From contig BCJC01000002.1 in the NCBI GenBank assembly GCA_001600175.1, positions 2,577,111-2,641,110 of the forward strand: 64,000 nucleotides of DNA, read 5' to 3'. Positions 22,166 through 34,190 of this stretch are shown one piece after another; the stretch's first letter is position 1; every line of letters begins with the position of its first letter. Below the pieces are notes generated by a model, which worked only from the letters and a program-made list of their open reading frames with translations, was not told where the DNA came from and did no database searches. The DNA is from Erythrobasidium yunnanense (lineage: Eukaryota > Basidiomycota > Cystobasidiomycetes > Erythrobasidiales > Erythrobasidiaceae). The position numbers were made by a program, and so were the translations under genes.

Positions 22166-24080
22166 TATGTCTTCTCTATATGTTACTGGTGACTTTCCTC
22201 GATTCTGGTGAAAGTTGTTTGTGCAGAACCAAGCAGAAGCGAGCCTCATCCTGCCTCCATGTGGTGCACCTATCCTTTCCACTTTCGGACACTTCTCCCA
22301 AAGCTAGATGCACTACATCACACCACATCTTACATTCACAACAACAATAGTATGCGAAGCCTACCTGAGATCTTCCGTTCTGGGCCTACGCTTTGCATGG
22401 GCTCACGGATGAAGCGTTACTGGTTCGACGTAGAGAGCTTATGGTCTCGATGCTATGTACACATGCCGAGGCGTTTTGCTGACCTGTCCCAAATCAATCC
22501 CCTCCTCCTCGATCTGCCATCCTAATCGCTGTGAAAGCTGAACTATCATGCACCCGAATACCACGCCGTGGTCTTACACCGTAGAAAATTGGACTTTGAT
22601 GCTGATGCAACATCACGCTTCAGAATACAGACTCTGCAAAGCATCGCAGGCGGTGCCCGACATCTCCCACGCCTGCATAGATTACGAAGGAGCGGAGCAA
22701 ACAGCAGGTACTCTAAACGAAAGAGATCTCTGGTAGCCTGTAGTTTCTCATTCCAACTCTGTGCACTTCTGCAAGGTGAGGGACAACGTCTGTCTCTGAA
22801 AGACTCGGATGCAGCAATTGGACTTTCAACGCTCGACCTTCATGTCCTCGTCCTCCTGACCGCTTGAATGCACATTGGAGCCGAATCACTGGATGAGCTT
22901 TCTGACCGGCCTGGTATTCCTGCTGGACTCATCGCTCAGACAATGTCCCTATCTTGAGCCGTAACATCGAGCAGACTTGTCGCAGAAGGTGCCATCCAAC
23001 TTCTCTGCCTTGCCTTGCGAGATATCCGGTGCAAAGGTCTAAGCCTAATTCCCTTCCCATAACGGATCGTCTTTGATGCTACGAGAGCTATGCACGCATT
23101 GCAAGCTCGACTATGGTACTCCGGGGCATAGGACATGTGCTGTCTCGCTCTAAAGGCGACACCGGTCTTAGCCGCTTGCACAGAATCCCGAAAGCACAAA
23201 TGCACAGGCCCCGAGGAAGCAGCAATGACCTCAGCCAAGGAATCTGGATTTATCTATTCAGAGCTTAAGTAGTCTGGTATGCTTGTCAGACTCTGCCCAG
23301 GCAGCAGCAATGTAGCGATTGTTCAAGAAGGTATTGGACCCATGGGCCGTACAAACACATCTTCCGGACTTCTCTCATACTGAAAGACGTATATGGCATA
23401 GTATGGTGTAATAGACTTGCTGACTCCACCAGTCGTTACGAGACACAAAGTATGCCTTGGGGTCTGTAGCGGGTTTTAACAAATCATCGGAAGCCGAAAG
23501 ATGGTGACTTTATGGACCTTCGATTGTATCACCGGACGGTAGTCAGAGGGACAGGCGGGCTGAGGAGGGATATTCAGGATCCCCGACGATCTCAGAGGGG
23601 ACGTTCGGCCTTCAGGCACGACTGGCCTTCCGATCTGGCATTGCTCGTCTTTCCGGATGTCCTTGCGAATCAAGCAATGATCTTAGATAGACTACACATA
23701 TCTTTTACTTGACAGACGGCGTGCCGACTGCATCTTAGACAGGCACAAAAATGCGTGACGCTCGAGCCTCGGGCTTGGTTAGGGGTAACTACCTGTCACT
23801 CTCGTCCAACACAACAAGTCCAATGCCCAAGACTGCCAGCTCGGGCCGTAAGATGACCTCTTCTTCTTATTCATCAAGATCTACAGAATTACGTGGTCTT
23901 TTCGGTGTCCCTAGAGGAAGGGAATATCCAGATGAATCCTTCGCACCGAACACCGAAGTCCCGAAGAATGAACTTCAAAAGAGGACATTTGGCCTTCTTC
24001 TCTTCCCTTTCTTTCTCATACATATTCTACCACTCCGTTGAACTCATCACACCGCCTCTCACCATACACCTCTGGAACCT
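22166..24080. other. 1.9-kb region without a supported gene
   Basis: This is the longest gene-free stretch of the window, between divergent genes. Several frames of 60-100 codons exist on both strands but none shows conserved motifs, splice-linked extension or consistent coding character. It could hold long 5' UTRs, a non-coding RNA or a decayed gene. I see no terminal repeats. Confidence 0.5.
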
Positions 24081-26325
24081 ATGACTTCCTTGTCTGAACC
24101 CAAGGGTACACCGATGGCCGATAAACCTTCTATTGATACTGAGAGGCAAGGCCAAATGACCCCCTCCTCATCGGCAACCCTCACGCCAGAGGCTCCGACT
24201 GGAGCCGCACCACCTCGAAAAGATCTGGCTTTCTGGTGTAAGGTCCCTCTCCAGGGTCAGAAGAAACTCTGCTGATGTTTTGAACAGGCATAATGCTATC
24301 TTTGTGTATATCAACTTTCCTTAGCGCGTGAGTATGCTCTCATGGAATGTCTCGACGTTTTGCTGACTACATTACCGCAGACTTGATTTGACGGCCGTGA
24401 CAACCGCCCTTCCTACAATCGCAAACAATCTCCAGAGCCATCAGTTCAGCTGGATAGGTTCTGCCTATGCCCTCAGTGGTACTGCCTTCCTACCCGTCTT
24501 CGGTGGACTGGCCGATGCATTCGGAAGAAAGATCAACATGCAAGTCTCCATCGTCCTCTTCGCTATTGGGAGTGCAATCTGTGGTGCCGCACCCAACATG
24601 AGCGCCATGATTGCTGGACGTACTATTCAAGGCGTTGGTGTAAGCTGGAATTCGCCCAGATGATTGGGCCGGTTGCTGAGCAGGCTTCTAATACACAGGG
24701 TGGAGGCATCCTAGCTATGTCGGAGGTCGTAGTGGCAGACTTGGTAGCCCTAAGTGAAAGAGGACTATTCATGGGTGAGCTCTTTACCACAGCCCATCCA
24801 AGCTATCATTGACATGGTTTGGCAGGGATCTTCGGAACTGTGTGGGCTCTAGCATCTGCTATAGGACCGGTGACTGGAGGTGCTATCGCGGAGGGCAACT
24901 GGCGTGAGTAGCTTTCCTTTCCCTATCCATAATCATGCTGACGAAACATTTCCATATTACTAGGATGGCTCTTCTACATGAACAGTATGTCCACCTCTTT
25001 TGACTTACCTCAACTCTCATACTAACACCTTCTCTCTTGTACAGTTCCTATCTCAGCCCTCGCCTTCGCACTCGTCACATACTTTATGCAACTCCGCATT
25101 CCACCCGGCAAATTCACCCAGAAGCTCAGAAGCGTAGACTGGATCGGGAGCGTACTCTTCGTAATTTCCGCAACGCTCATCATCCTTGGCCTCACCTTCG
25201 GCGGCGATCAGTTCCCTTGGAAGTCGGCTGGAACTCTAGTCCCTCTAATTTTGGGCATAGCCTTCTTGCCGATCTTTGTCCTAGTAGAGAAGAGAGGTCA
25301 CCCACGTAAGGATCATCTCCTGTATAGCTTATATCGAAGCGACGCTGATCATGCTTCCAGATCCAATCCTTCCGTTCGAGGTCTTCAATCGGACGACTGT
25401 TATCGGATACTTCACCACTTTTATTCACGGAGTTGCCGTTATGGCCCTCGTCTACTTTCTCCCAGCCTGGTTCATCTCTACAAAAGGTCACTCTCCAGTC
25501 AAAGCGGGTATCGACCTGTTCCCTGTTTCATTCTTGATTGCACCATTCGCAATCGTAAGCATAACCCTCTCTCTTGTCGCCAGGGCGTATGTAAAATAGA
25601 CGCTGATTCCTTTTCGCAGATCTGCGGTATCTCCGTCACCATCCTGCAGAAGTACAAATGGCAAAATGTCATTGCATGGACATTCGTAGTAGCAGGCTTT
25701 GGGATACTATCAATCCTCGAGTCCACAACGTCAACCGGAACAGCAGCAGGCATACAAGTGCCAGTATCGATCGGTCTTGGTCTATTATACTCTGGAACGA
25801 CGTTCCCTGTCCTCGCCCCCCTCCCAATGTCCGCAAAGTGAGTGATCTCGTCCCTCTCCAGTAGTATGTAGAGCTGACATCGTTTCCAGTGCAAAAGCAA
25901 TGAGTTTCCACGCTTTCTCCCGAGCTTTCGGACAAGTCATTGGCATTACCGTTGGCACGGTGTGCCTCACGAATGGTCTCTCCGATAGGCTGCCTGCAGA
26001 GTTCATTGCGCGACTACCAGGAGGAGCTGGATCTGCTTACTCTGCCATCAACGAGATCGTGCACCTGTAAGTTGCTTTTTCTCCCTGGATGCCAACCAAA
26101 ATCACTGATAGTGTCTGTTATACTAGTCCTGAGCCACTACGATCTGCTGTCCGCACGGCTTTCAGCGATTCCATTCGCCTTATCTGGTATTGCATGATCG
26201 GCTTCGCAGGGCTGGGCTTCATCGCATCCTTCTTCATGAAGAGTCTGTCATTGAGTGCTACAACGGACGAGAGCTGGGGCTTGGAGCGAAAGGACAGTGA
26301 CAAGACGCAGACCAGTCCAGCCTGA
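24081..26325 (+). CDS. MFS transporter, 14-TM drug:H+ antiporter type (DHA2-like)
   Basis: Eleven exons (24081-24237, 24288-24327, 24381-24639, 24699-24774, 24826-24903, 24964-24984, 25045-25305, 25361-25554, 25620-25837, 25890-26066, 26127-26325) give 559 aa. After a polar N-terminus comes TM1 with LDLTAVTTALPTI, the DHA2 D1-type motif. Motif A is GGLADAFGRK and motif C is SAIGPVTGGAIAE. About 14 hydrophobic segments follow, with a large loop before the last one. It should be a plasma- or vacuolar-membrane proton-driven exporter; the substrate cannot be read from sequence. A downstream ATG at 24114 is an alternative start. The exon of 21 nt at 24964-24984 is short but has canonical sites. 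Confidence 0.93.
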
Positions 26326-26855
26326 TTTGAGTCGGGAGCGAAAGCTCTTCCGTTGTAACAGTAGTCTACTGAAGACTGGTATACTTATAACTAATTATCA
26401 TCACACGTTGTGAATGCAGAGATCTAAACTAAGTACCGCTGCTTTTGACACCTTTCCGTCACCGCATGAGATCCGAAGCTTTCGTTCTTGCGTGACTGCC
26501 TGTCAGCAGCAGCAAACAACACGACTCTGCGTTACTTGGCTCTGCTCAATCCAATCTGACCCTGCAAATCTGCCACTCGGGGCGATTCTATACACGCGCG
26601 CGTCTGTCCGCAGGTCTCGTGTCTGAATAGACTTCCTTGTACGCAAGCCAACAAGGTCAATTAGACGTTCTTTTCGAGGTATGCATCCAAGTGTTACGCT
26701 CAACCAACAGCCAATCTGACTGCCTTTGGCTTCAGTACAGCTTACCCCTATCGAATAGATAGGCTCGCTCCTGCAGGCCAGGAAGTCCAAAAGCAAGTCT
26801 GCCCAGAGTAGCCTCAACCCAAGAAGTCTGAATCCTCAAGTAATACGACCACGAT
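26326..26855. other. Intergenic region, MFS gene to membrane protein
   Basis: 530 bp with no supported gene. It presumably contains the MFS 3' UTR and the promoter of the following gene. Confidence 0.5.
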
Positions 26856-28574
26856 ATGCCCGCGATGTCCCCAATCCATGTGGTTCTAAGCTGCCTGCTC
26901 GCGCTGGCTTCGCGCACAGCCTGGGCTCAATCTGCTGGAAACGACAACACTCAGCCTAAACGCGTGAACATGACGATTATCATCGCTATAGCTGTCAGCG
27001 TGTCGGCCGCTCTGTCTCTACTTGCTGTGTTGCTGTAAGCTCGGTCAACCTTCTTGCCGGGCGTGCATAAATCCGACGAATCTGACCAAATGCCTTGGGA
27101 TGACACAGAGCATGCAGGAAGAGAATCTCAAAGTTCTTTGGGCGCTCATCCGCTGTATGTCATTCGTGTGCGAGCGAGACTCCAATTGTTTTAGACTGAC
27201 TGGTCATGCTTTGTCTACATCCTAGACACCCGCAGCTCGACCTGCTATGACGCAGACTGGTCCATCTGTCTCTACTACTGCTCGCACAGGTGCGAACGCT
27301 CGAAGGCCGCGTCGCGAACGCCAAACGAGCACTGTCACTGTGCCTGAATAGTAAGCCAATGTCGCAGTAGCCTCCCAATCATCTCTCTACTGACGCTCTG
27401 GTATTGTTGATTCAGCGCCGAGCAAGCTGCCGACGAGGAGATGGTTCTCGACAAGGCCATTCCCTTTGTTGTCCAAGTCGAGGACATCAACGAACCCGAC
27501 CGAGCGCAAATCGAGGGCAACTATTCTCGACCCAGCTTCAACTCATCTCGGGCACACTTGCTGGACATCGAGCCTGCTCCCGAGCTGCGCGTGGAGCGCT
27601 ATGATGCCATGTCGTCAGTCGCGAGCCTTTCCCTAAATTCAGACGACACGCAGCTTCTGCCTTTTCATCGACATGTGGCGAGCGATAGTACAGTCAGTCT
27701 TGACACGACACTGGAAAATGTCTCGCTAGACGAGACAAGCCTCGGATCGCGAAGAGCGAGCTCTGTTTCATTCTTTGCTTCTCCGGCATACACGACAAGA
27801 AGCCGCAGTAGATCTATCGACATAATGCGGACGGCATCCAACGATGATTCTGCTCCTACTGCAGACAGAGCAGGAACACCGCACTCTACAACAGGTCTCC
27901 TTGCTCCCTCCGCTGCAAACACGAGCAGTCGTAGGACATCTACACTTCGCACGCTCTTCTTGCGTCCTTCTGGACAGCCCACTTCTTCGGTCACACCTGC
28001 ACAAGCCGCCCTCGATGCAGCTCGAAGCGAAGCGCTTCGAAACAGGCAGATCTCAGCTCCCTTGGCCGACACGCTTGTACAGACTAGCTACCAACTTCCC
28101 AAAGCTGGTCTGAACACCGTACAAGCGGCATGGCTGGGATCGAGAGACGCTATCAAAAGAATGACTACGTATCTCGACACTACTCCGCCCTCTTTCGTGC
28201 CGGCCACGGAAGAAGTGCAGGAGGAGGAGGACAACACTGCTGTAGAGCCATCTGCTGCAGAAGACACCGCTCCAAGTGCAGGGAGCGAGCTGCCACGCAG
28301 CGTCAGCGTAAGATCTGCCCGGCTCTCAGCAGCTCATCGGTCAAGCACCATGGACCAGTTGGACGAAGAGTCCGCTCAACTCAGCGCACTTGTACAACGA
28401 GCAAGCCTCAGACGCATCAGTATCCCTCCTCATCTTGTAGCTTTACCACCGTCAGCAGCGAACTCGCCTACTTATGCTTCAGGCGTAGAATGGTCTCTTC
28501 CATTCTCCACTTCCATCGAAGGGCAACTACAATCTCCAACAAGAATCGAAAGTCCGACGACAATTGTAGAATAG
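26856..28574 (+). CDS. Predicted single-pass membrane protein, long Ser/Ala-rich tail (502 aa)
   Basis: Exons 26856-27034, 27109-27154, 27226-27350 and 27416-28574 close in frame at 502 aa. A signal peptide (VVLSCLLALASRTAWA) is followed by only about 15 residues and then a transmembrane segment (TIIIAIAVSVSAALSLLAVLL, about 39-59). A basic stop-transfer CRKR lies just inside. The remaining 430 aa are Ser/Thr/Ala-rich, with several acidic patches and no domain I know. The layout, a minute outside part, one TM and a long disordered cytosolic tail, is like fungal type I wall-stress or docking proteins, but no family is recognised. Confidence 0.7.
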
Positions 28575-28817
28575 ACACAAGGGAAGGACCGCCAGCGGAA
28601 GGCCGGAAAGGCCGGGGGATTACAGTGTCTAGGGGCTTAGGTGTTTTATCTCGTTTCTCGTTTCAATATAGATAGCTCTTGCTGTTCCTTCTTGTGTATC
28701 TTTAGTCTGGGTATGTAGCGTACATAGAATAGTCCGTACACATCGTCTTCGATCATTACAACAAGTGTCACCGACCTAAACATCTAACAGCGTGACAGCT
28801 GGGTTCTGCAGAGCAAA

Positions 28818-29798
28818 CTACGGTATCGTTCTCACGTCGAGCTCACCCGCCGCTTGCGCACGAAGGATCTTCAGAAGACAATCTTCCAGTATCTCGTTGT
28901 AGTCTGATAAGATGGTCTTCAGGTCCTCGCCACCATTGTAGCTCTTTTTGTCACCCTCGACTGCAAACTCGTGCATCCTGAGAGCGCCATCGGGCGTTGG
29001 TCGGTAGCGGGCCTCCCAGATTAAGGTGCCAGTCCAAGAGCGATATAGACGGACTACTCGCTCGCCCACCAAGGCATTCTTTGGAGAGATGGACGAGTTC
29101 CCTATCCACTTAATGATTCACGTCAGCTGCTGAAAGCAAGCGGGAAGCACGGTCTCTTACCCTGAAATCCATGCTGAAGCGATCTAGACCAATCCTGAGC
29201 AGACGATCATCTTGGGCCGACAGAAGGGTGAGATGTCCAGGAAGCTTTACGCCTGTCATGTTGAATCTCTTCGGCTTGCTGAAGCCATGTCTTTCATCCA
29301 TTGAAGGCGAGTACAGGAAAGGGCACATGTGGTAGTATTGCCTCTCGAGAGCTGCCTGCATACTTTCTACGGCTTTCTTGAAGTGTTCAAGATGTGCTAG
29401 AAGATCCTCCCCCGGCTTATCCATTTGATACGCAAGCTCGGTAAGCTTGCAAGGTGGGTCTGGCCCCTTCGAACCTTTCCTAGCTAATCTCGTGTATCTC
29501 CCTTCGTACATAAGCTGAGAGTCGGTATTGCGATAGAGTCTGATGACACATTGGCCATGGGAGGCGTTGGCAACAGAGTCGGCGAGGTTGCCGGAGTACT
29601 AAGCAGAAAGGCAGGCCTCAGTGCTGTATCGAGGCATGAGGGAATACACAAAAGTACTTTGTGCTCAGACGAAGCGCCGAGGCCGATCTTGAGGTACCCT
29701 TCTGTCTTGACGTCGATCAGGTGCTCAGGCAGAGACTTGACCACGCATCTCACAGGCTTGCTGAATGGCTTGTGTAGGGTAGGATCGTAAGTAAACAT
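28818..29798 (-). CDS. Hypothetical protein (261 aa)
   Basis: Complement exons 29798-29658, 29514-29161 and 29108-28818 are all phase 0 and give 261 codons. I do not recognise the family. The middle exon is helical (LLAHLEHFKKAVESMQAALERQ). The last exon has a beta-like stretch (ERVVRLYRSWTGTLIWEARY) then an acidic helix. There is no signal peptide or TM segment. It is head-to-head with ELP6, 226 bp apart. The start could lie further upstream if an exon was missed. Confidence 0.55.
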
Positions 29799-30024
29799 GT
29801 CCACAGAGATAGAGGTGGGAGGTCAAGGAGCAGAGAAATGGGCATTCTTCGGGTCGTGAGCTCAGCGTCAAACGGTGCATCGCGGGCGGCTGTGTCGCGC
29901 CTTGTATGCCAGGGCCAATCATGCAGAATGAGAGTTTCCTGAACAGAGGGGGGTGTCGTGACTGCATTGCTTGTATTGATCCCACAGGTCGCTTCGTCTT
30001 TATGCTTCAATCGATTCGCGGGCC

Positions 30025-30932
30025 ATGTCTTTATCGTTCAGGCAGGCTGATGGCTTGGATTCACCTCGTCTGCCTCTCGACCTTGCGCTGCTCATCTCAG
30101 ACTCGCTCGAAGCTCCCGCAACGTTTCTGCTCGTCCAGCAACTCAGCCTGGCCTTGAAAGCGAAACGGCGCTGTATCGTCGTTGGAGTCGCAAACAGCTT
30201 CGAATACTATGCTGCATTGCTGCGGAAACAGGTGCTTGGACTTTTGTACTGAGAAGTAAGCAGAGAAGTTGATGCTTTGTTTCGTGAAAAGAGCGTGCAG
30301 CTGGTCTCCGAACGAGAGAAGGGCAACTTCATCTACCTTGATGCAGCAAGACTACTGTCTTCAGATGCGAACGCATCTCATCGTATCTGCAGCCATCTAG
30401 CCTCCAACATCTCGCCAGACTGCCTGGTTATAATCGACGACTATGCCGCTTTGCTTTTTGCTGGAGAAGATCCCAAAGAACTTCTACGCGGCTTCCGAAA
30501 GATGCGGTCTATGGTTCGCAAGGTAAAGCCTGACCCGTTTGTCCAGACTTGAGCGAAGGCTGATCAGAAAGCAGCACACGGCCTCCCTCATCACCGTATA
30601 CCACGACGATGCCTTCTCTCCTGGCAAGAGCAACATAGAGAGGGAGCCTGACGATCTGTTTCTTCTGCGCAACCTTCTTCAGCTGTCTGATATTTGGATT
30701 CAGACAAGATCGCTGCGGGCCCAGATGACCGGGGAGGTAAGCAGTAGATCTACTATTGTTCAGCGGTATACTGAGGTTCTACTCGCTTCAGCTTGCAACC
30801 CATCGGGCTCCCGCCTTGTCGCACGATCAAGCTCTCGAGACTTACACGGTTAATAGGCCGCTACAGTATAAGCTTGAAGAAAGTACGCTGGCGAACTTCT
30901 TCGTTAAGGGCACAGGCAAAGGTTTCCTGTAG
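30025..30932 (+). CDS. ELP6: Elongator complex subunit Elp6
   Basis: Exons 30025-30231, 30301-30522, 30575-30736 and 30792-30932 give 243 aa. The protein has the RecA-like fold pattern of Elp4-Elp6: TFLLVQQLSLAL, RCIVVGVANSFEYYAALL, NFIYLDAARLL, a DCLVIIDDYAALL strand, and LITVYHDD. The C-terminus is LANFFVKGTGKGFL. Elp6 forms a hexameric ring with Elp4 and Elp5 needed for tRNA wobble-uridine modification. An in-frame TGA at 30250 falls inside the first intron (30232-30300, 69 nt), so the gene is not broken. Acceptor choice for exon 3 is 30572 or 30575. Confidence 0.85.
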
Positions 30933-31139
30933 TGAAAGATCCCCCTCCTGGCAATCCTTGACCTGTCCTCTGGGCTTTATGCGCTTTGCGACGATATGAA
31001 CAATTACACAATACAAGTCGCAGCGTAGTGTATCCAACGAAGGACAATCATAGCATATCTGGCAGAGACGACTAAATGGGAGGATGCATAGCGTTCATCA
31101 AAATTGTTAGACCTTTGATGCTTTCCACCAGGTCCGTTC

Positions 31140-32053
31140 TCAGGCCTTCCTACCAAGAACCACATATCGCTGGAAAGATCCTCCAACCTCACCAAGCTCG
31201 GCCTTGAGACGCTTGCCAAGACTGTCCTGACTGTCTGATCCGGCGACATCATGCTCTGCAGTTGCTAGCCATTAGCGTGATTAGCTAGACTTTCAGTAAG
31301 GGACTCACTATTGGCGTATTCCAATATTCTAGGAAGCCATGATGAGAAAGACCTCGATGGATTCTTCCTCAAACTTGGCTCCCTTTCCAACCTTGGTGTC
31401 ATGCTTTTTAACGGTGACATCATGTAGGCCCGCAGCCTTGAAGGCGCCCTCCAGCTTGTTGCAGCAGTCCGGGTCGCCTCCCATCTTTTCGACAAGGCCA
31501 TTGTACAAGACGATATACTCAGCAAGAGCGGCATCCTTGCCATTCTGTCCTGTTGTCATGTCCGGCTCATGAACTTGTAGCCAACCCCCTGGTACAAGAG
31601 CTTCACTGAGATGCTTGACGGTTGCCTCAAGATCCTTTCCGGCTCCATAGATCGAGTATCGAACGTGAACGATGTCGAATCTGCCCTTCAAGTCCTCGGG
31701 GAGAGGCTCTCGCATGTCGTGTTTCACGAATGTGATACCGGCAGCGTCCATCTCTTGAGGGAAGTAGGCAGCATTGTGGTCCAGGCCAACCAAGCTAGAG
31801 TCTGTTGCGATTTGAGCCTTGAGGCTACGCAGCAGGGCACCTGCGTTCGTCCACACTTGAGGGAAGCGCATATGCACAACGCTTATATGAAGCATTGCTC
31901 ACCATCTGCACAGCCAACATCTAGCACTTTCAAGGATCGCCCAGTGAGGTCGATGGGAGCGTAGATGATCTTTCCGTCGAATTCCTTCGAATACCACTCG
32001 TGCTGCTTTGTAAGCAGTCTCACCATCATGTCTAGCTGATCAGGTGTTGGCAT
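31140..32053 (-). pseudogene. SAM-dependent methyltransferase, copy A (frameshifted near the C-terminus)
   Basis: Exon pattern matches copy B: 32053-31903, 31840-31309 and 31255-31140. Motif I reads LDVGCADG, followed by SSLVGLD and VKHDMREPLP, all parallel to copy B. Near 31349 the frame shifts by one base: upstream reads EESIEVF, and in the next frame the homologous SSWLPRILEYAN continues to the same intron position and a final QRYVVLGRKA. Unspliced by frame, translation would end at 31329 with IMAS and lose about 55 residues. Either this copy is decaying, the shortened product is used, or the base is an assembly error. A TATA-like tatataaata lies at 32134-32143. An ATG at 32059 is an alternative start. 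Confidence 0.65.
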
Positions 32054-32535
32054 CGGCATGTCCCTGGGCAGTTCGAGAATCGAAAGGATTGTAATATGTG
32101 AGACCAAGGATGCAGAGAGGTGCTGAGTTCCGGTATATAAATAAGGCACCTCGCCGCGACCTACAAAGCTGAGTGAGATTCCCCTGACGTGTAAAAGCGG
32201 CTGGACTAGCAGGAGAGACGGCAAGCAAATTCCGCATGGCGAAAGCCGCAGAAGCCGTCCCTTGTCGGAAGCTGTCACCGCTTCAGTCACAGCGTGCTTT
32301 GCAGCTCGACCATCTAATTCGCGTAGATGAGTCGAGTTGCACTTTATGGGCGAATCATGTTTTGAAGCCATGGCAAAAGGCAGGAGAAGCAGGACAGCTG
32401 TTTCTTTGATTCTTCGACAGATCTGGCCGAGATTGTTACAGCGCATGCTAGCACTTCGCTCAGGAACCACGACTAGCTCGAAGGATACGCATGCATCTAC
32501 TGAGTCACTCGACTTGGTCTCGCCAGGCCATTGAA
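32054..32535. promoter_or_regulatory. Upstream region of methyltransferase copy A
   Basis: 482 bp between copies A and B. It contains a TATA-like element at 32134-32143, about 85 bp before the copy A start. It lacks the conserved block found upstream of copies B and C. Confidence 0.5.
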
Positions 32536-33449
32536 CTAAGGCTTTCTGCCAGTGACAATGTACCTTGTGAAGGAAGCCCCCTTGACGGCGAGTTCCGTTC
32601 TGAGCTTCTCGTACAAGTCTGGCGACTTGGGAGTCATTTGGAAAAGCTCTGAAATATTGTGTCAGAAAGTGCATGAGTATTCAAGTGGTTCACGACTCAC
32701 GCTCTCCAAACTGCTGCAGAACAGGAACCCATGCCGTAAAGATCTCGATCGACTCCGCATCGTCCGCCGTGCCTTTGCCAAAAGTGGGATCGTCCTTGGC
32801 TTCGGTCACGTCGATCAGGCCAGCGGCTTCGTATGCTGGCTTGAGTTCATCGCAGAAATCTGGCTTGATGCCCATCTTGCCAAGGAGGGTGTTGAAGTAC
32901 TCGACATATTCTTCGAAAGCTTCTCCGCCTTTGCCAGTCGCCATCTTGTGCTCTTGAATCTGAAGCCATCCGCCTGACTTGAGAGCCGAGGCAACGTTCT
33001 TGACGGTTGCTTCTATGCCCGATTTACCAGCTCCGTATATAGTGTAACGGACGTGGACAATGTCGAGCTTGTTCTTCAGGTCTTCAGGCAGAGGCTCATT
33101 GATGTCGTGCTGAATCAACTTGATTCCCTTGCTTGCAGCAGCGGCTTCGCCTTGTGCCAGAGCTGCCGGGTTCATGTCTAGGCCGACGAGCTCGGAGCCA
33201 GCCCCGACTTGCGAGTGGAGATCGTTGAGAACCAGCCCTACATAGAATGACATCTGCAGTGAGTACGAGGGCGTTGACACAGAGGATTGCAGACATACCG
33301 CTCCCGCAGCCAACATCGAGGATTTTCAGATCGCGACCAGCCAGCTCGATGGGTGCAAAGATGAGCTTGCCATTGAACTCCTTCTGGAGGTAATGATGCT
33401 GCCGGGTCAGGAGAGCGACCTCAGCTGCTGCCTGTTCTGGAGTCTGCAT
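32536..33449 (-). CDS. SAM-dependent methyltransferase, copy B (intact, 266 aa)
   Basis: Complement exons 33449-33299, 33237-32701 and 32648-32536 give 266 aa. SAM-binding motif I is LDVGCGSG (about residues 44-51), followed by SELVGLDMNP, a KLIQHDINEPLP acidic-loop segment and DIVHVRYTIYG. It is a class I, Rossmann-fold small-molecule methyltransferase similar in style to fungal LaeA/UMTA-type enzymes; the substrate is unknown. The neighbours A and C share intron positions and phases and about the same length. Only this copy reads through without a frame break. No secondary-metabolite synthase is visible nearby. Confidence 0.88.
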
Positions 33450-34190
33450 GATTTATAGTGGAAGTGTGAGGATGGTAAGTATGTGTCTGAGAAGGATATC
33501 GGATGAGAGACAAGAGAAGAGGTCCTCATGCTTGTACTGTGCATTTAGTCAGAGAAGGCCAAATACCTTCAGCCCGACCCCGAATGATTGGCACATCGGC
33601 ATTCGCACACGTAACCTAGGCATTGTGCTAGCTTACGAACCTGCTTTGGCTGTCGGCGGCGCAGCACGTCTGAGAGGCCGTAAGCCGACACCTTCTCGTT
33701 CTGCATCGCCAGAGGGACAGAGGAGGTAGCTGCTGTGCACGATGTTTGGACAGCGAGAGCATCGTATCTTATAAGATCCTGTCTTATTCCCTGCTGGCGA
33801 AGATTGCTTCGTCTAGGCTCCTCAGATGCAATCGCGAATGGCTGAGCTTGCGCTCAACAGCCTCAACTGTTCAGACTTGAGCGGAAAGAGATGTAGACAG
33901 GCAACGAGCGTTCTGAAGTCAGATTCTTAAGATCGGTCTCTTGAAGCCTGCTCGCTGTTTACGCTTTCAAGGTGTTGGCTAGCCGGAGAGCCTGGACCGA
34001 ATGCAAGGTTTGATGCAGTAAACCGCATACGCTTCCTTCAGTCGTGATCATTGGATGCAGTCTACGCTAGCAAGCAACTCATCTTGCATACAGATGTGAA
34101 GTACGTAAGACATGTATTGCTAATGCAACCTTTCTGCCAGGACAATGTGTCTGCAATATGCAGTGGGCACTGTCCTTCAGCAGACTAGTT
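33450..34190. other. Spacer between methyltransferase copies B and C
   Basis: 741 bp with no supported gene. It contains the conserved upstream block of copy B, listed separately. Confidence 0.5.
33573..33614 (-). promoter_or_regulatory. Conserved upstream block of methyltransferase copy B
   Basis: About 42 bp on the plus strand beginning cccgaccccgaatgattggc and ending cacacgtaa. A near copy lies at 35241-35283. Both are 120-165 bp upstream of their start codons, so this is either a shared regulatory site or a remnant of the duplication. Confidence 0.5.

Noticed and set aside
23476-24041. Short frames in the 1.9-kb gap as fragments of a lost gene
   Set aside because: No motif or paralogue in the window ties them together.
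30232-30300. In-frame TGA in ELP6 suggesting a broken gene or stop read-through
   Set aside because: A canonical 69-nt GT-AG intron removes it and keeps the phase.
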